A stretch of DNA of 30,634 nt from Methylotenera_A sp031417915 (GTDB lineage Bacteria; Pseudomonadota; Gammaproteobacteria; Burkholderiales; Methylophilaceae): contig JANOWN010000046.1 of the NCBI GenBank assembly GCA_031417915.1, positions 1-30,634 on the forward strand, read 5' to 3'. Position 1 is the first letter of the stretch; every line of letters starts with the position of its first letter. Of this stretch, positions 1 through 7,889 are shown piece by piece. The notes beneath the pieces were generated by a model that searched no databases, was not told the DNA's origin, and was given only the letters and a program-made list of their open reading frames with translations. Made by a program: the position numbers and the translations under genes.

Positions 1-1665
1 CGATTCGATTGGGTTGCCGAGAAGAATATTTTTTGCTGTACCCGCAATATTCACGGCGTAATTAGTGTTGGCGCGATAATTCATTTTAGGTAATATCAAG
101 CTAGATGTATTAGCATGGCCTGCTTCAATGGGTAGATAAATACCAGAAAATAGGCCCATATCAACACTTGCTGCAGTGCTTTTAGCAGTCACATTGGTTA
201 CTGGTTTTAATTCGGCTTCAGTGCTAGGAAACGCTTCATTCGCCCGCGTTTGCCGCAGTTGCACCCAAGTGGGGTGATGCGAAATAATTTCTACGCCGAC
301 CCTTAACTGATTGCCTTGCGTCGGCTTCACTGAGCGAATCATGCCCAAAATGATTTTGCTCGGATCTTCATCTACCACCAAACCAATTAATTTATCAGGT
401 CGCGCGAGTATGCTACCAAACTTGTTGATGCGCGCACCTAGCCCGCGCGTGCTCTCGTCGGTGATAGTCCATGCGTCTAGCGAGCCGCTATTGGGCGAAA
501 TGCTGCTCGTTTGTCTTAGCACTGTGTGCGCGCGCAGCCTGTCCTCAAGCGAGCTGCCATCGCGAGACAATCTTAATCCACTACTGATTTGATTGGCTTG
601 ATGCACTTGGTTGCAAATATCGGCAATGCCCGCATTCACTCTCGCTATTTTAGAGCTGGCTTGTCTGGTGGTTTTGCGGCGCTGCCGGATGTAACCACTT
701 TTTTTCCATTCATCGATTAAAATTTCTAAAGTTTCATGGAGTTTTATAGCGTTGTCTATTTTTGCATAAACCAAACTTTGTGGAATTTCGCCACGCGCAG
801 AGGTCGTTAGCGCCACCGAAAGTTGTTTTTCTAGTTCGTCCAGCTCCCAATAACGGCAGCGCTCATTCGGCTCAAAATCGCGCATGCGCTTGGCTGCAAG
901 ATCTTTTTCCATATCAATATAAAACACATATTGCTCGGGCGTGAGTTTGCTGCTGATATGCGTGCGCGTGAGTAGCGATTTTAAAATCTGCGAGGTAATT
1001 TCAACATGGTATTTTTGTAGGCTTGCCTGCGCCAGTTGCCCCAGCATCCACGTTTGCACAAATTGCGCCGCAAGCGTGGTTAAAGGCGCTAAATCAAACA
1101 TCGCGATGGGATTGTTTAACAACATTTGCTGGGTGGCGATTCGATACAACACAAATATTTGTATCCACACATTCGCAGGCGGGTTGGTTTGGCTAAATAA
1201 GCGCCATTTAATCATATTAAACGCGGCATTTAGCGCGCGCGCAATAATCAAAATAGGCATATCGCCCTCGAATTTAAAATTTTGTTCTAGCTGTGTTCGG
1301 TTGGCGTCAAAGACTTTTTCAATGACTTTAAGATGACAAATATAAGATTGGCGGCAATAGTGATAGCAAATTTCGCTGATGTTATTCGCAATATCCGCTT
1401 TCATGTTTTCTACACTAGAAAACTGGCTGGAAAGTCTTTCTAAACGCGCTTGATTCAGCACTTCAATTTCAATGATTAAATCAAGCTGCTGTTGCAAACT
1501 CAACACATCCTCATTTGGGCGGTTAAGGGTTTGCGCCAGTTGCTTGGTAGAAAATTGCAGCGCTGCAAGGTCGTCCATTGCATCAAGCTCGCCTACCCAA
1601 GCCGTCAGTTTATTGGTTTTTTTTGCGTCTTTGCTGCTAAATAGTTGTTGAAAAAATTTTTTCAT
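1..1665 (-). CDS. Large protein with divergent PilZ-like C-terminal region (partial)
   Basis: An open frame starts with ATG at 1665 on the minus strand and runs off the left edge, giving at least 555 residues without a stop. The first ~320 residues look helical and rich in Gln, Leu and Ala. Around residues 330-334 there is an RKTTR stretch, and at 403-408 DESTRG, which fits the DxSxxG half of the PilZ cyclic-di-GMP motif. It is followed by alternating hydrophobic segments (LIGLVV, ILGMIR, LRVGVE) like a beta barrel. The gap of about 69 residues between RxxxR and DxSxxG is longer than in ordinary PilZ domains, so ligand binding is uncertain. No Shine-Dalgarno precedes the ATG. The gene is divergent from gltX. 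I infer a PilZ-fold protein of a betaproteobacterial family; the exact function is unknown. Confidence 0.75.
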   Translation of the reverse strand, partial: MKKFFQQLFSSKDAKKTNKLTAWVGELDAMDDLAALQFSTKQLAQTLNRPNEDVLSLQQQLDLIIEIEVLNQARLERLSSQFSSVENMKADIANNISEICYHYCRQSYICHLKVIEKVFDANRTQLEQNFKFEGDMPILIIARALNAAFNMIKWRLFSQTNPPANVWIQIFVLYRIATQQMLLNNPIAMFDLAPLTTLAAQFVQTWMLGQLAQASLQKYHVEITSQILKSLLTRTHISSKLTPEQYVFYIDMEKDLAAKRMRDFEPNERCRYWELDELEKQLSVALTTSARGEIPQSLVYAKIDNAIKLHETLEILIDEWKKSGYIRQRRKTTRQASSKIARVNAGIADICNQVHQANQISSGLRLSRDGSSLEDRLRAHTVLRQTSSISPNSGSLDAWTITDESTRGLGARINKFGSILARPDKLIGLVVDEDPSKIILGMIRSVKPTQGNQLRVGVEIISHHPTWVQLRQTRANEAFPSTEAELKPVTNVTAKSTAASVDMGLFSGIYLPIEAGHANTSSLILPKMNYRANTNYAVNIAGTAKNILLGNPIES

Positions 1666-1824
1666 TTGCAATGTAAGGTAAGTGTAAGCAAGCCTAGCAA
1701 AATATAATCATAAATCACTCAATAATCAAGCTTACCATAATCAGGTCGCAATCGATTAACCCATTCAACACAGGAACTTCACCGCATCCGCCAAAAAATG
1801 TGTGTTCAATATTTAAAAATAACC

Positions 1825-1859
1825 GCCCTGCAACCCGCATGAATGCTAGCCTAGCAGGC
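1825..1859 (+). repeat. Palindromic repeat element, copy 1
   Basis: Imperfect hairpin with arms GCCCTGC (1825-1831) and GCAGGC (1854-1859, pairing with one bulged C) around a core containing ACCCGCATGAATG. The 17-mer GCCCTGCAACCCGCATG at 1825-1841 is repeated exactly on the opposite strand at 23761-23777. It lies between divergent genes. Confidence 0.6.
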
Positions 1860-1887
1860 TAACGCCGCATGGATATTGCTTGCTAGG
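1850..1887 (+). repeat. Palindromic repeat element, copy 2
   Basis: Arms CCTAGCA (1850-1856) and TGCTAGG (1881-1887) are perfect inverted repeats around a core with GCCGCATGGATATTG (1864-1878). The same 15-mer is found at 13802-13816 (minus) and 21907-21921 (plus). The left arm overlaps the right arm of copy 1, so the two hairpins would exclude each other. Confidence 0.6.
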
Positions 1888-1987
1888 GCACGTATTAAAT
1901 AGTTTTAAAATGGCAAAAATGTGGGGGTTTTGTAGGCGTGTACGGTTGCATGTTAAAATCATGCTTTAATTTATAAGCCATTTATTC

Positions 1988-3382
1988 ATGACCGTTCGTA
2001 CTCGTTTTGCCCCCAGCCCGACTGGCTTTTTACACATTGGCGGCGCCCGCACTGCGCTATTTTCTTGGGCTTACGCCAAAAAACATGGTGGCAAATTTAT
2101 TTTGCGCATTGAAGATACCGATGTTGAGCGTAGCACGCCTGCTGCGGTGCAGGCGATTATGGACGGTATGCATTGGTTGGGGCTAGATTACGACGAAGGC
2201 CCGTTTTACCAAATGCAACGAATTGAGACCTACAAAAAAGTGCTGAAAAGCATGCTGGATGCGGGTACAGCCTATTATTGTTATAGCAGTAAAGCGGAAT
2301 TAGAGGCTTTGCGCGAGGTGCAAACGCTAGCAGGAGAAAAGCCAAAATATGACGGCAAATGGCGACCAGAAGCGGGCAAAGCGCTGCCAATAATTCCAAC
2401 AGATATTCCGCCTGTCATTCGCTTTAAAAACCCGCAAACTGGCGTGGTAGTTTGGGAAGATTTGGTAAAAGGACGCATTGAAATTAGTAACACCGAGCTG
2501 GACGATTTGATTATTGCGCGCGCCGATGGCACGCCGACTTACAATTTCTGCGTCGTAGTCGATGACTTTGAAATGGGCATTACGCAGGTGATTCGTGGTG
2601 ACGACCATGTCAACAACACGCCGCGCCAAATTAATATGTTGTTGGCGCTTGGCGCTACCATTCCGCAATATGCGCACCTTTCTATGATACTCGGCGATGA
2701 TGGCCAAAAATTATCTAAGCGCCACGGCGCCGTAAGCGTGATGCAATATCACGATGACGGTTATTTACCAGAAGCGGTGCTGAATTATTTGGCGCGTTTG
2801 GGCTGGAGTCATGGCGATGTGGAAATTTTTAATATGCAGCAATTTTGCGAGTGGTTTGATTTAGATCACATTACGCCTTCTGCCGCGCAATTTAACACCG
2901 AAAAACTCAATTGGTTGAATGCATATTATATTAAGGAAGCCAATATCCATGAGCTTGCTAGCGATATTGCGACGCGATTAAATAAGCAGCAAGTAGAAGT
3001 GACATTACTGCCAAAACTACAAGATGTGCTTGGCTTGTATCGCGAACGTGCGAATAATTTGAATCAACTGGCGGCGGATATTGCCTATTTTTATGCGAAA
3101 CCAACTGTCAGCGCGGAAGATATTGCAAAACATATCACAGAAGAAGTTAAACCTGCGCTTAAAACCTTGAGTGAAAAATTGACCAATATTGAATGGACTG
3201 CCGAAGCGATTCACCATGAAATAAATGCGGTGGTGACGGAGTTTAGCTTGAAGTTTCCTAAAATCGCCATGCCGCTACGCGTGATGCTGACTGGTATTGC
3301 GCAATCGCCGAGTATCGATCAAGTGATAGCTTTATTGGGTAAAGAAGAAACGCTGGCGAGAATTCAAAAATATATTAAATAA
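1988..3382 (+). CDS. gltX: Glutamyl-tRNA synthetase
   Basis: Attaches glutamate to tRNA-Glu in the cytoplasm; class I aminoacyl-tRNA synthetase. The 464 residues match the usual family length. The N-terminus has the ATP-binding HIGH-type signature as HIGG (16-19) within RFAPSPTGFLHIGG, and the second signature KLSKR lies at 241-245 before HGAVSV. The zinc-binding Cys cluster seen in some bacterial enzymes is absent: the corresponding stretch near residues 97-100 is YYCY without partner cysteines, so this is the zinc-free type. The C-terminal half is the alpha-helical anticodon-binding region. The gene stands alone with its own AT-rich promoter region; the next gene starts 57 nt later. Whether it is discriminating or also charges tRNA-Gln cannot be told from what I see. 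Confidence 0.97.
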   Translation: MTVRTRFAPSPTGFLHIGGARTALFSWAYAKKHGGKFILRIEDTDVERSTPAAVQAIMDGMHWLGLDYDEGPFYQMQRIETYKKVLKSMLDAGTAYYCYSSKAELEALREVQTLAGEKPKYDGKWRPEAGKALPIIPTDIPPVIRFKNPQTGVVVWEDLVKGRIEISNTELDDLIIARADGTPTYNFCVVVDDFEMGITQVIRGDDHVNNTPRQINMLLALGATIPQYAHLSMILGDDGQKLSKRHGAVSVMQYHDDGYLPEAVLNYLARLGWSHGDVEIFNMQQFCEWFDLDHITPSAAQFNTEKLNWLNAYYIKEANIHELASDIATRLNKQQVEVTLLPKLQDVLGLYRERANNLNQLAADIAYFYAKPTVSAEDIAKHITEEVKPALKTLSEKLTNIEWTAEAIHHEINAVVTEFSLKFPKIAMPLRVMLTGIAQSPSIDQVIALLGKEETLARIQKYIK

Positions 3383-3439
3383 TGTAAAATATTCCCATTT
3401 TTTGCTATAATCAGACGGTAAATTACATTTTTAGAAAAA

Positions 3440-4306
3440 TTGAATGTGAATACCGAGTTATCTAAAAGACAGTTATTGATCGCAAGCGCGATAAAACGTG
3501 TGCTTAAGCCAATTGTTAAGCTGATGCTGGCCAACAATTTAACTTATACATTTGCGATTGACGTGATTAAGGGACTTTTTGTAGAAGTTGCTGATAAAGA
3601 TTTTGCTATTCCAAATAAACAGCAAACCGACTCGCGCATTAGTCTAATTAGTGGTGTGCACAGAAAAGACGTGCGGCGTCTGCGTGATTACCAGCCTGAT
3701 GTGGATGAAGTTATGCCAGATAATATTTCACTTGGCTCACAGCTAATCTCGTTGTGGAACGCGAATCCTAAATACTTGAACGAAATTGGCGTGCCCAAGC
3801 CTTTACCAAGATTTGCTGCAGATAATCCTGACGAATCTTTTGAAGGTTTGGTGCGTAGCTTAAGCACAGATATTCACCCTAGAGCGGTGTTAGATGAGTG
3901 GTTAAGATTGGGCATCGCCACTGTTGATGACGACAGTTTCGTACATCTCACCTCCGATATGTTTATCCCGCAAGAGGGTTTTGAAGAAAAAGCCTTTTAT
4001 TTTGGACATAACTTGCATGACCACGCGCAGGCGGCTGTTTCTAACGTCATTGGTCAACAGCCCAGTTTTTTCGAGCGTTGTGTGCATTATGATGCACTAA
4101 GCCTATCTAGCATTGATGTGATTTCCGAATTTGCAAAAAAACACAGCATGAAAGTGCTGCGCGGCGTGAATAAAGTGGCAGATGTGTCAGCATTTAACGA
4201 TAAGGCGGACGTTGAGGCAAAAATGCGCATGACTTATGGCGTTTATTTTTATGCAGAGCCCATGCAAGAAGCCGAAGAAGTCAAGGAAGACAAGGCGAAT
4301 GACTAA
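3440..4306 (+). CDS. DUF6502 family protein
   Basis: A 288-residue protein matching the uncharacterised DUF6502 family, recognised from the N-terminal pattern with RVLKPIVKLML, the YTFAIDVIKGLFVEVA segment and SRISLISGVHRKDVRRLR. The RISLISGxxRKxV part suggests a helix-turn-helix-like fold, so a regulatory role is possible but unproven. The start used is TTG at 3440; GTG at 3446 in the same frame is an alternative, and the upstream TAGAAAA is a poor ribosome site. The C-terminus is acidic. The stop overlaps the ATG of the next gene by 8 nt, implying translational coupling with the DUF5666 protein. This pairing recurs, as far as I recall, in other betaproteobacteria. No catalytic motif is visible. 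Confidence 0.85.
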   Translation: MNVNTELSKRQLLIASAIKRVLKPIVKLMLANNLTYTFAIDVIKGLFVEVADKDFAIPNKQQTDSRISLISGVHRKDVRRLRDYQPDVDEVMPDNISLGSQLISLWNANPKYLNEIGVPKPLPRFAADNPDESFEGLVRSLSTDIHPRAVLDEWLRLGIATVDDDSFVHLTSDMFIPQEGFEEKAFYFGHNLHDHAQAAVSNVIGQQPSFFERCVHYDALSLSSIDVISEFAKKHSMKVLRGVNKVADVSAFNDKADVEAKMRMTYGVYFYAEPMQEAEEVKEDKAND

Positions 4307-5801
4307 TCGCCAGAGCAAGTTTAGACAATTTTTATGCGTAATTTGCTGCCTATTGTTTTGCCTGCATGCGAATGCTGAAGCGGCTAATGTATGCGCTACC
4401 GCTGCTATTAAAAATCCTAATATAGATGGTGGAATGGGTGGCACAGGCATTATTGCCAACGGTGGTGTGGGCGGTACAGGGGTTACTAATGAAGGCGGAT
4501 TGGGTGGTACGGGAGTTACAGCCGAAGGAGGGCTTGGCGGCACTGGCATAACCGCCGACGGTGGTATGGGCGGTACGGGTATATTCGCAGAAAATGGCTT
4601 ATTACCAGAAAATGGTAAAGGTGGAATTGCTATTATCGGCGTGGTGACTGGCTTTGCAAGCATTTGCGTAAATGATACTGAAGTGCACTATGATACCAAG
4701 ACGCCTGTGTTTGATAATGGTTTTGCATCTAAACTTTCCAATCTAACTGCTGGCCAAATGGTCATGTTGACAGCGGACAGGGCTGGTGACCGGTTGGTTG
4801 CGCGCTCAATAGGTATGATAGATGCGGTGGTTGGGCCAATTGACAAAATAGACTTTAAGTTGATGCAAGTTGAGGTGATGGGGCAAACTATTCAGGTGGA
4901 TGAGGCGACCATGCAACAATTGCGCGCCTTAGAGCAAGGTGCTGTGGTGCGCGTGAGCGGACATAGGCTTGGCAATGGGCGTATTGTGGCAACTCGAGTA
5001 GGCATTACTCATAAAAAAGGCTTGGCGAGCACCTATGGCATTGTGACGAGCGTTGCTGACGATAACTTTGTTGTAAATGGCACTAGGGTGGCCATAAACA
5101 ACAAAAACGTACTGGATAAAATTAAGGTCGGCAACGAAATACAGGTGGGCGGCGCTTGGAATGGCCGCGCAATTCAACCTAATCGCATTGTGGAACAGCC
5201 GATTAAAAACGTGATGAATCGTTCAGAAAGCGCTATTGTAGAAGGTTTTGTTGGCTTGGAAGGTGTAAATGGTATCTCGTTGGCTGGTGCCGATATATTG
5301 ATTCCGCAAGTCAATGCGAGTTACAGAAGCATCGCAAGCTCTACTGGTAAAGTAGTAAAAATGGAAGTACGCAGAGATGCGGCGGGCAAATGGGTTTGCG
5401 ATAAAGTTGAAGAGCGACAAGGCGCGCTGTTTGATAAGTACAATCGCCCCATAAATGATCACTCAAATCGCGGCCGTGGCTCATCTAAGCGCGGTAGGGA
5501 TGATGATTCACCTGTTGTAAATTCTAGCGGTGATGATTCAGGGTCAAATTCAGGCTCAGGTTCTAGCGGCTTTGGCTTTCCTGATGATTCTAATTCAGGA
5601 TCAGGATCAGGATCAGGATCAGGATCTTCAGGGCGCCGAAGTGGTTCAAGTATTTCAGGATCTGGACCTTCAGGTTCTAGTTCCTCAGGTTCTAGCTCCA
5701 ATTCAGGTTCTAGTTCCTCAGGCTCTGGCTCCAATTCAGGTTCTGGCTCTGGCTCCTCTAACTCAGGCTCTGGCTCAAGCGGCAGTGATAAAAAGAAGTA
5801 A
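4299..5801 (+). CDS. Exported DUF5666 protein with GGxGGTG repeats and Ser-Gly tail
   Basis: The start chosen is ATG 4299, because AAGGA lies about 11 nt upstream and the frame then begins with a signal peptide (MTNRQSKFRQFLCVICCLLF, cleavage probably after the AEA near residue 28). An earlier in-frame ATG at 4236 would bury the signal peptide and overlap the previous gene by 71 nt. Residues 44-100 carry five ~11-residue repeats of the type GG(M/V/L)GGTG(I/V). From about 110 to 370 come several OB-like beta segments typical of DUF5666 (for example GVVTGFASICV, VVGPIDKIDF, YGIVTSVADDNFVVNG). The last ~110 residues are almost pure Ser/Gly. The protein should be periplasmic or cell-surface. It is coupled to the upstream DUF6502 gene and followed by a strong terminator. 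Function unknown; a surface or matrix role is a guess. Confidence 0.85.
   Translation: MTNRQSKFRQFLCVICCLLFCLHANAEAANVCATAAIKNPNIDGGMGGTGIIANGGVGGTGVTNEGGLGGTGVTAEGGLGGTGITADGGMGGTGIFAENGLLPENGKGGIAIIGVVTGFASICVNDTEVHYDTKTPVFDNGFASKLSNLTAGQMVMLTADRAGDRLVARSIGMIDAVVGPIDKIDFKLMQVEVMGQTIQVDEATMQQLRALEQGAVVRVSGHRLGNGRIVATRVGITHKKGLASTYGIVTSVADDNFVVNGTRVAINNKNVLDKIKVGNEIQVGGAWNGRAIQPNRIVEQPIKNVMNRSESAIVEGFVGLEGVNGISLAGADILIPQVNASYRSIASSTGKVVKMEVRRDAAGKWVCDKVEERQGALFDKYNRPINDHSNRGRGSSKRGRDDDSPVVNSSGDDSGSNSGSGSSGFGFPDDSNSGSGSGSGSGSSGRRSGSSISGSGPSGSSSSGSSSNSGSSSSGSGSNSGSGSGSSNSGSGSSGSDKKK
4428..4590 (+). repeat. Five in-frame coding repeats (GGxGGTG units)
   Basis: Five tandem ~33-bp units, each coding GG-hydrophobic-GGTG-(I/V) plus 3-5 variable residues. 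Bases vary mainly at third positions (ggtggcacagg, ggcggtacagg, ggtggtacggg), so protein-level selection rather than recent duplication keeps the units alike. Confidence 0.8.
5536..5790 (+). repeat. Low-complexity Ser-Gly coding repeat
   Basis: The 3' end of the DUF5666 gene is built of short repeats. One tract has five or more copies of aggatc near 5597-5625, and a following tract is made of variants of tcaggttctagctcc. Unit lengths are multiples of three, so copy-number change would alter tail length but keep the frame. Confidence 0.85.
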
Positions 5802-5832
5802 TTTAGGTATAAAGTGCATTGCTTGTTCGAAT

Positions 5833-5860
5833 AAAAATGCCCGTAATTGCGGGCATTTTT
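5833..5860. terminator. Bidirectional rho-independent terminator
   Basis: Perfect 11-bp inverted repeat (5833-5843 with 5850-5860) with loop TAATTG. The GC part CCCG/CGGG is flanked by an A-run on one side and a T-run on the other, so it can stop transcription both ways: from the DUF5666 gene (+) and from the 59-residue ORF at 5898-6077 (-). The core CCCGTAATTGCGGG recurs after ompA. Confidence 0.9.
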
Positions 5861-5897
5861 ATTCACTTGCAGATTCACTGCTTAATAAAAGCGAAGT

Positions 5898-6077
5898 TTA
5901 GAGCGCTACTAAAAAGCTCAAAATAACTTTTGTCAGCTCGGGATTGGCGTTAAATGTGTGGTGGCCTTTTGCATCTTCAAATACAAGCTCGCAGTCGAGC
6001 TCTATATCGCCACCTAGGCTGAGATTAGGCTTCTTGTCTACGCCGTGACTCGCATGAGATATTGCAGATATGTCCAT
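5898..6077 (-). CDS. Small hypothetical protein (59 aa)
   Basis: ATG at 6077 to TAA at 5898-5900 on the minus strand gives 59 residues beginning MDISAISHASHGVDKKPN and ending ILSFLVAL. The composition is balanced and mildly acidic, with no membrane segment or signal peptide. It is the only sensible ORF between two plus-strand units, and it reads into a two-way terminator, which supports expression. No good Shine-Dalgarno is seen; the leader is AT-rich (CATATATT before ATG). I do not recognise the family, and a chance ORF cannot be excluded. Confidence 0.5.
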   Translation of the reverse strand: MDISAISHASHGVDKKPNLSLGGDIELDCELVFEDAKGHHTFNANPELTKVILSFLVAL

Positions 6078-6421
6078 AATATATGATTAAAAATAATTGT
6101 TCTGTCCCAGACATTAGCAGATTAACTGGGATTTTTTCCCAAGTCAACAATAAAATGGAAATTAATCCCATTATTAAAATAAGTATAAAAATAATTAAAT
6201 TTACATAATTCAGTTGTATAAACTTGATGAAATGATTTTTACACGCTTAGTAAACTGGCTCTTATTGAGAGTAATGTAAAAGAATTTAAGTTTAGCTATT
6301 GAAAAGCGAACAAAAAGGCGCAATCATAGTCGTATGCTAGGTATTATTTAAATGACTAAGCATAAAAGAGTTTCTTAAAAAAGAAGCAACTCCAATTTTA
6401 TAAAACTACAAGGAGCAAAAA
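6078..6421. other. AT-rich intergenic region upstream of hfq
   Basis: No convincing ORF. It should hold the promoters of the 59-residue ORF (-) and of hfq (+). A hairpin-like stretch aactgggattttttcccaagt lies near 6123-6143. Long A/T runs follow it up to about 6210. A strong ribosome site AAGGAG lies just before the hfq ATG. No clear RNA gene is seen. Confidence 0.5.
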
Positions 6422-6661
6422 ATGAACAATAAAGGCCAAATGTTACAAGACCCATTCTTAAACGCCCTCAGAAAAGAACACGTACAGGTGTCTATTTATC
6501 TAGTCAACGGCATCAAACTCCAAGGTCAAGTCGATTCGTTCGATCAATACGTGATTTTACTCAAAAACACGGTCACGCAAATGGTGTATAAACACGCTAT
6601 CTCAACCATTGTGCCAGCGCGCGCGGTGAGCATGGTGTTGCCAGAACATTCGGAAGAATAA
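6422..6661 (+). CDS. hfq: RNA chaperone Hfq
   Basis: Sm-like hexameric RNA chaperone that pairs small RNAs with mRNAs. The 79 residues contain the typical Sm1 stretch (QDPFLNALRKEHVQVSIYLVNGIKLQGQVDSFDQYVILL) and the Sm2 motif YKHAISTIVP. The disordered tail is very short, as in other betaproteobacteria. AAGGAG lies a few bases before the ATG. It heads the conserved set hfq-hflX-hflK-hflC-DUF2065-hisZ-purA; the gap to hflX is 2 nt. Confidence 0.98.
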   Translation: MNNKGQMLQDPFLNALRKEHVQVSIYLVNGIKLQGQVDSFDQYVILLKNTVTQMVYKHAISTIVPARAVSMVLPEHSEE

Positions 6662-6663
6662 GC

Positions 6664-7869
6664 TTGGCAATTAAACCTTCTGGTTATGGCGAAAACACCC
6701 TAGCGAATCCATCAGTGTTAACTATCGCGTCAGATGGCGCGGTGGTGTTAGTGAGTGTCGATTTTGGCGAGCCAAATTATGCAGAAAGTTTGCAGGAGTT
6801 GCGCCAGCTGGTGACTTCGGCCGGTATGCAAGTGCGCGCCACGGTTGAAGGCAAGCGTAGCACGCCTGACGCAAAACTTTTTATTGGCAGCGGCAAAGCC
6901 GATGAATTAAAACTCATGTTAGAAGCTTCTGAAACTAGTTTGGTTGCCTTTAATCACGATTTAAGCCCATCACAACAACGTAACTTAGAGCGCTTTTTAC
7001 AAGCCAAAGTGTTGGATAGAACGGGTTTAATCCTTGATATTTTTGCACAACGTGCAAAAAGCCATGAAGGTAAGCTGCAAGTTGAACTGGCGCAGCAAGA
7101 GCATTTATCCACGCGCTTAGTGCGCGGTTGGACACACTTGGAGCGGCAAAAAGGCGGCATCGGCGTGCGTGGCGGCCCAGGCGAGAAGCAATTAGAGCTT
7201 GATAAGCGAATGATTGGCGTGCGGGTAAAACAATTGCGCGAAAAGCTCGCCAAACTCAAGCAACAGCGCAGCATGCAGCGCAAATCGCGTAAACGCTCAA
7301 ACACCATGACAGCGTCGCTAGTCGGTTATACCAACGCGGGAAAATCTACGCTATTTAATCGTTTAACGCAATCGGGTGTGTATGCGGCTGATCAGCTATT
7401 TGCCACGCTCGATACCACTTCACGCAAAATGTTTCTAGGCGAGGATTATCATTCAGGTGGTGGTACGCTGGTGATTTCGGATACGGTAGGTTTCATCAAA
7501 CATTTGCCAACCACCTTGATTGAAGCCTTTGGCGCGACTTTAGAAGAGGCGTCACAAGCCGATTTATTGTTGCATATTGTGGATGTAGCCAGCAGCAATC
7601 GCGAGGCACAAGTGGCGCAAGTCAACAAAGTGTTGCATGAAATTGGCGCCTCACAAGTGCCGCAAATTTTGGTGTTAAACCAAATTGATCGACTTGATGG
7701 CTATATGCTAAATTCTGGCGCAGGTTTTGAGCGCGACGAATATGGTAGAATTTACCAAGTGCGTGTTTCCGCCAAGACTGGCGCTGGCATTGAGTTTATC
7801 AAACAGGCTTTATTGGAACATCAGCAATATTTAAGAAAATTAAGTACAGAAGAAAGTGCGTATGCATAA
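6664..7869 (+). CDS. hflX: GTPase HflX (ribosome-associated)
   Basis: GTP-binding protein of the Obg-HflX group that binds 50S subunits and splits stalled ribosomes. It has 401 residues: an N-terminal HflX domain (about 25-130, with FIGSGKADEL), a basic helical linker with GGPGEKQLELDKR, then the G domain with G1 GYTNAGKS (near 220), G3 DTVGFIKHLP and G4 NQID. The start is TTG at 6664, 2 nt after the hfq stop. No ATG lies nearby in frame, so this start is plausible but unproven. Translation is probably coupled to hfq. Confidence 0.96.
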   Translation: MAIKPSGYGENTLANPSVLTIASDGAVVLVSVDFGEPNYAESLQELRQLVTSAGMQVRATVEGKRSTPDAKLFIGSGKADELKLMLEASETSLVAFNHDLSPSQQRNLERFLQAKVLDRTGLILDIFAQRAKSHEGKLQVELAQQEHLSTRLVRGWTHLERQKGGIGVRGGPGEKQLELDKRMIGVRVKQLREKLAKLKQQRSMQRKSRKRSNTMTASLVGYTNAGKSTLFNRLTQSGVYAADQLFATLDTTSRKMFLGEDYHSGGGTLVISDTVGFIKHLPTTLIEAFGATLEEASQADLLLHIVDVASSNREAQVAQVNKVLHEIGASQVPQILVLNQIDRLDGYMLNSGAGFERDEYGRIYQVRVSAKTGAGIEFIKQALLEHQQYLRKLSTEESAYA

Positions 7870-7889
7870 GAAAATATGGAGTGCGAATA

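Larger units (their letters stand above)
1666..1987. other. Divergent intergenic region upstream of gltX
   Basis: This stretch separates the minus-strand gene from gltX and has no plausible ORF. It holds two adjoining palindromic repeat elements (1825-1859 and 1850-1887, listed separately) and an AT-rich run before gltX. A possible gltX promoter is TTGTAG (1930-1935), 17 nt, TAAAAT (1953-1958); TTTAAT at 1965-1970 is an alternative -10. No clear Shine-Dalgarno precedes the gltX ATG. Confidence 0.5.

Noticed and set aside
311..1336. Three plus-strand ORFs (311-592, 762-944, 941-1336)
   Set aside because: They lie antisense to the long minus-strand reading frame of 1-1665, lack ribosome sites and have compositions unlike real proteins.
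4187..4663. Minus-strand ORF coding Pro-Pro repeats
   Set aside because: It is the mirror of the GGTG-coding repeats of the DUF5666 gene (GGT/GGC reads as ACC/GCC on the other strand).
5597..5625. Phase-variable switch by hexamer repeats
   Set aside because: Six-base units keep the reading frame, so gain or loss changes length only and cannot switch the gene off.
5459..5901. ORFs on both strands coding Glu-Pro or Gln-Asp repeats (5459-5878 minus, 5530-5901 plus)
   Set aside because: They are frame shadows of the Ser-Gly tail; the repeat unit is a multiple of three, so all frames stay open.
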